Assembly (NCBI GenBank): GCA_937868455.1
Contig: CALMMO010000440.1
Span: forward strand, 1-5,781
Reading direction: 5' to 3'
Source of the DNA: an uncultured Marmoricola sp.
GTDB taxonomy: Bacteria; Actinomycetota; Actinomycetes; Propionibacteriales; Nocardioidaceae
DNA: 5,781 bases
In this document: one piece after another, positions 5,720 to 5,781 of the stretch
Layout: every line of letters begins with the position of its first letter
Numbering within the stretch: position 1 is the stretch's first letter
Notes under the pieces: model-generated
Told to the model about the DNA's origin: nothing
The model's input: only the letters and a program-made list of their open reading frames with translations
Databases searched by the model: none
Made by a program: the position numbers and the translations under genes

Positions 5720-5747
5720 GGTTAAGTACCCAAGTTGTCACTTAACC
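5720..5747. repeat. Inverted repeat GGTTAAGT / ACTTAACC
   Basis: An 8-bp perfect inverted repeat (5720-5727 and 5740-5747) with a 12-nt spacer. Its right arm is shared with the imperfect palindrome at 5739-5770, and CCCAGGTT occurs directly repeated at 5716-5723 and 5746-5753. The crowding of short dyads just after a terminator suggests regulator binding sites for a gene beyond the right edge. Confidence 0.5.
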
Positions 5748-5770
5748 CAGGTTGCAACCTAGGTGAAGTG
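5739..5770. promoter_or_regulatory. 32-bp imperfect palindrome, candidate operator
   Basis: The core AGGTTGCAACCT (5749-5760) is a perfect 12-bp palindrome. Symmetry continues outward with two mismatched pairs to CACTT (5739-5743) and AAGTG (5766-5770), so 28 of 32 bases are symmetric. TTGTCA (5735-5740) sits at its left edge and could be a -35 element, but no convincing -10 follows. An ATG at 5771 abuts the dyad, preceded by AGGTGA (5761-5766). A repressor or MerR-type operator is plausible but unproven. Confidence 0.45.
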
Positions 5771-5781
5771 ATGAACGGTTG

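Overview
The window looks like part of an actinobacterial (high-GC Gram-positive) chromosome. Base composition is moderately GC-rich. The strongest indicator is the plus-strand run rpsF-ssb-rpsR-rplI, which in actinomycetes lies downstream of a GT87/DUF2029 membrane glycosyltransferase gene. The cell-wall genes beside it (a FemX-type transferase and an alanine-racemase-like protein) fit an actinomycete whose peptidoglycan has an amino-acid interpeptide bridge. I cannot name a genus.

Layout. Positions 3-587 (+) hold the C-terminal part of a polytopic GT87-type glycosyltransferase that runs off the left edge. It converges on a minus-strand cluster read from right to left: nfo (endonuclease IV, 3645-2830), a FemX-type peptidoglycan bridge transferase (2823-1681), and an alanine-racemase-fold protein (1681-641). 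The last two overlap by one base (TGATG) and nfo ends only six bases before the Fem start, so the three are probably one transcript. The 53-bp convergent junction holds two overlapping palindromes.

A 379-bp divergent region (3646-4024) separates nfo from rpsF. It holds two regularly spaced hairpin repeats built from four copies of CGTCATACG in alternating orientation, a plausible rpsF promoter, and a leader that can pair with the rpsF Shine-Dalgarno sequence, resembling the S6:S18 autoregulatory motif. Next come rpsF (TTG start), ssb, the zinc-ligand form of rpsR, and rplI, ended by a strong intrinsic terminator. The last 90 bp contain overlapping dyads that may be the control region of the next gene.

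How the genes fit together. The plus-strand operon pairs S6 with its 30S partner S18, plus SSB and L9, linking translation and replication. The minus-strand cluster joins a DNA-repair nuclease to two proteins likely concerned with peptidoglycan amino-acid chemistry. The best candidates for undescribed biology are the phased double hairpin at 3741-3837, the palindromes at 567-632 and the dyads at 5716-5770. All genes belong to recognisable families, and I see no phage, transposase, CRISPR or obvious defence system.
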